Positions 62,038 through 64,000 of a stretch of 64,000 nt of DNA are shown piece by piece. Source of the stretch: Gammaproteobacteria bacterium (lineage in GTDB: Bacteria; Pseudomonadota; Gammaproteobacteria; Steroidobacterales; Steroidobacteraceae). The stretch lies in NCBI GenBank assembly GCA_011391405.1, contig JAABQQ010000216.1, positions 1-64,000 of the forward strand, written 5' to 3'. A program made the position numbers and the translations under genes. The stretch's first letter is position 1, and the number at the start of each line of letters is the position of its first letter. The notes under the pieces were generated by a model, which was not told the origin of the DNA, searched no databases, and was given only the letters and a program-made list of their open reading frames with translations.

Positions 62038-64000
62038 CTACTGACCCCGCAATTCGCGCACGAGCTGCGCCAGCGTCGGCACCGGCGGCGAGCACGTCAT
62101 GCCGCGGCAGACGTACGCAACCGCGCCGCCCAGTGCTTTCTTGCTGGCCAGCGCGGCCGGCAGATTGCGCGCATCGGTTGGCACGGCGACGATCATGCGA
62201 TGGGGATCGTAGAGCTTGTCGACCTCGCTGCGCCACACGTCGAGTTCGTCACTGTCACCGCGCAGCACCAGGATCCACGGCGGCGACGTGATTTCCTCGA
62301 GCGCCATCAGCAGCGTGCCGTGCCCGTGCGGATACCGCTCGATTGCCGCATGTGCCGACCTCAGCGTCGCTTCCGCGGCGTCGATATAACGCGTTTCGCC
62401 GAGCAGGTAACCGAGCCTGATCAGCACGCGGGCCGCGACGCCATTGCCGGCGGGCGTGGCATCGTCCGAGAACGTCTTTGGACGCAAGATCAGCGACTCG
62501 TGGTCATCGGCCGTGAAAAAGAATCCGCCGGCCTCGTGATCGGTGAAATGCTCGAGCATCACGTCGACGAGTTCGACGGCCCAGGCGAGGGCGTCGGCAT
62601 CCCAGCGTGCTTCCAGCAGTTCCAGCAAGCCCCACGCCAGCATGGCGTAGTCGTCGAGGTAGGCGGGGAAACGGGATTCGCCGTCCGTGTGCACGGCCAG
62701 CAGTCGTCCATCCTTCCAGCAGCGTGCCCGCAGGAAATGCATGGCCTGCACTGCGGCACCTGCCAGGTCGTCACGTTCGAGCACACGGCTGGCGCGTGCC
62801 AGTCCGCCGATCGTCATGCCATTCCATGACGTCAGGATTTTCTCGTCGCGACCCGGCCAGACCCGCTCATTCCTCACCTCGAGCAACCGCGCCCGTGCTT
62901 CGTCGATGCGGGTTTCGACGGTAACTTCGTCGAGCCTTAGATCGGTCGCGATATCGGCGAGCGACTTGAACGAATGCAGGTGCCACTGGCCTTCGAAATT
63001 CGCGTCGCGGTCGAGGCCGAAACGCTGGGCGAAAGGCTCGTACTGCTCGACATCGAGCAGGTCTCGTACCTCGTCCGGTGTCCAGACGTAGAACTTGCCT
63101 TCATGGCCTTCGGAATCCGCATCCAGCGTTGAGTAGAAACCGCCCTCGGGCGAGCGCAGGTCGCGCAGCAGCCAGTCAGCCGTTTCTGCCGTGACGCGGC
63201 GGAACAGCGTTTCGCCGGTGGCGACGGCAGCCTGCGCGTACACACCGAGCAGCTGTGCGTTGTCGTACAGCATCTTTTCAAAGTGCGGGATCATCCAGTA
63301 CGGGTCAACGGAGTAGCGGCAGAAGCCGCCGCCGAGCTGGTCGTACAGGCCACCTTCGCCCATGCGCGTCAGCGTGAGCGTCGCCATGTAGAGCGCCTGC
63401 AGGTCGGGCTCTTCGCTTGCGGCCGACGCGCGCCAGGTGCGCAGCAGCAGCTCGAGGTTGGCCGGGTGCGGGAACTTGGGGGCCTCGCCGAAGCCGCCGA
63501 AACTGCCGTCGAATTCGCGCTGCAGGGTGGCACGGGCCGTCAGCAGGGGTTCACTCGATAGTCCTGCGCCCACGGAAGCCGTGGGGGGCTGCAACTGCCC
63601 GAGCACGTCGACCAGCTTGTCGCCGTACTCCTTGAGGTCGCCACGGCGCGTCTTGTAGAAATCGTCCACCTTCTCGAGCACGGCGCGGAAACCCGGCATG
63701 CCGTAACGCTGCTCGGGCGGGAAGTACGTGCCCGAAAAGAACGGCCTGTGCGAATCGGGCGCCAGGAACATCGTGAGCGGCCAGCCGCCGCCCGCCTGGT
63801 TCATCACCTGGTGCGCGGTCTGGTAGATGCGGTCGAGGTCGGGGCGTTCCTCGCGATCCACCTTGATGTTTACGAACAGCTCGTTCATGAGCGCAGCGGT
63901 CGCGGGATCTTCGAACGATTCGTGCGCCATGACGTGGCACCAGTGACAGGCCGAATAGCCGATCGACAGCAGGATCGGCTTGTCGAGCTTGCGCGCGAGA
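62038..64000 (-). CDS. thioredoxin domain protein, YyaL/DUF255 family (5' end outside window)
   Basis: At least 653 residues are visible; the N-terminus lies beyond the window. The first visible part reads KPILLSIGYSACHWCHVMAHESF, the CxxC motif of the DUF255 thioredoxin-like domain, followed by LFVNIKVDREERPDLDRIY and GGWPLTMFLAPD. The rest is a six-hairpin (alpha/alpha)6 barrel as in N-acylglucosamine 2-epimerase-like and YyaL/SPATA20 proteins. ATG 63930 would cut off the CxxC, so the true start is upstream. Function is unknown; redox or sugar-epimerase-like roles have been proposed for relatives. Confidence 0.92.
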   Translation of the reverse strand, partial: LARKLDKPILLSIGYSACHWCHVMAHESFEDPATAALMNELFVNIKVDREERPDLDRIYQTAHQVMNQAGGGWPLTMFLAPDSHRPFFSGTYFPPEQRYGMPGFRAVLEKVDDFYKTRRGDLKEYGDKLVDVLGQLQPPTASVGAGLSSEPLLTARATLQREFDGSFGGFGEAPKFPHPANLELLLRTWRASAASEEPDLQALYMATLTLTRMGEGGLYDQLGGGFCRYSVDPYWMIPHFEKMLYDNAQLLGVYAQAAVATGETLFRRVTAETADWLLRDLRSPEGGFYSTLDADSEGHEGKFYVWTPDEVRDLLDVEQYEPFAQRFGLDRDANFEGQWHLHSFKSLADIATDLRLDEVTVETRIDEARARLLEVRNERVWPGRDEKILTSWNGMTIGGLARASRVLERDDLAGAAVQAMHFLRARCWKDGRLLAVHTDGESRFPAYLDDYAMLAWGLLELLEARWDADALAWAVELVDVMLEHFTDHEAGGFFFTADDHESLILRPKTFSDDATPAGNGVAARVLIRLGYLLGETRYIDAAEATLRSAHAAIERYPHGHGTLLMALEEITSPPWILVLRGDSDELDVWRSEVDKLYDPHRMIVAVPTDARNLPAALASKKALGGAVAYVCRGMTCSPPVPTLAQLVRELRGQ

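Noticed and set aside
61739-62236. Minus-strand 165-residue frame over the nested repeats
   Set aside because: It spans both inverted-repeat arms and the 3' end of the YyaL-like gene in another frame and is low-complexity arginine-rich.

Overview
The window looks like chromosomal DNA of a high-GC gammaproteobacterium. Two blocks support this. On the minus strand lie a zapB-like gene, zapA, 6S RNA and 5-formyltetrahydrofolate cyclo-ligase; divergent from them on the plus strand lie ygfB (UPF0149), pepP, ubiH and ubiI. This is the Escherichia coli arrangement, in which gcvTHP follows ubiI. Here gcvT appears only after about 24-26 kb of mostly accessory DNA, and GcvP is split into GcvPA and GcvPB. 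A Steroidobacter/Nevskia-type lineage would fit, but that is inference.

Layout. (1) 1-9.3 kb, plus strand: small, mostly single-domain genes (DUF4386 membrane protein, dihaem cytochrome c, GNATs, DUF1801, DUF1697, GFA, YdeI, VOC, methyltransferase) around a two-gene cassette of a processive GT2 glycosyltransferase and an outer-membrane barrel. (2) 9.4-16.2 kb, minus strand: zapB-like, zapA, ssrS, fau, an EVE-domain gene, a 22-residue lysine-rich micro-gene with its own Shine-Dalgarno and hairpin, then rpiA-glcD-glcE-glcF. (3) 16.2-22.4 kb, plus: ygfB-pepP-ubiH-ubiI and an AidB-like acyl-CoA dehydrogenase. (4) 22.4-31.6 kb: DUF2189 protein, katG, a membrane protein, a DUF4124 protein, rsgA, ispG and a DUF885 peptidase. 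(5) 31.6-46.1 kb: accessory region with a GNAT/DUF1778 toxin-antitoxin pair, an AbiEii-like nucleotidyltransferase cassette, two HigBA-like modules, a truncated IS3 element, a frameshifted SDR gene, a decayed gene fragment, small unknown genes and REP-like hairpins. (6) 46.1-51.3 kb: tandem glycine riboswitch with terminator, then gcvT-gcvH-gcvPA-gcvPB-dgkA. (7) 51.3-61.7 kb, plus: PfkB kinase, a double-HtrA protease, Sua5, and a tightly packed run of PLP decarboxylase, ComB-like phosphatase, NhaD-type transporter, HAD, DUF486 and HIT genes, then an M23 peptidase. (8) A nested inverted-repeat element separates this from a convergent YyaL/DUF255 thioredoxin-domain gene that runs off the end.

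Functional links. GlcDEF makes glyoxylate from glycolate and the glycine-cleavage system disposes of glycine, so two-carbon and one-carbon metabolism are both represented, the latter under direct glycine control. UbiH and UbiI serve ubiquinone synthesis. No complete tRNA, rRNA, CRISPR array or prophage was seen. The most unusual items are the nested palindromic element at 61.75-62.02 kb, the lysine-rich micro-gene, the Nma111/DEG7-like double protease, the minimal polysaccharide cassette, and the decarboxylase-ComB-transporter cluster.
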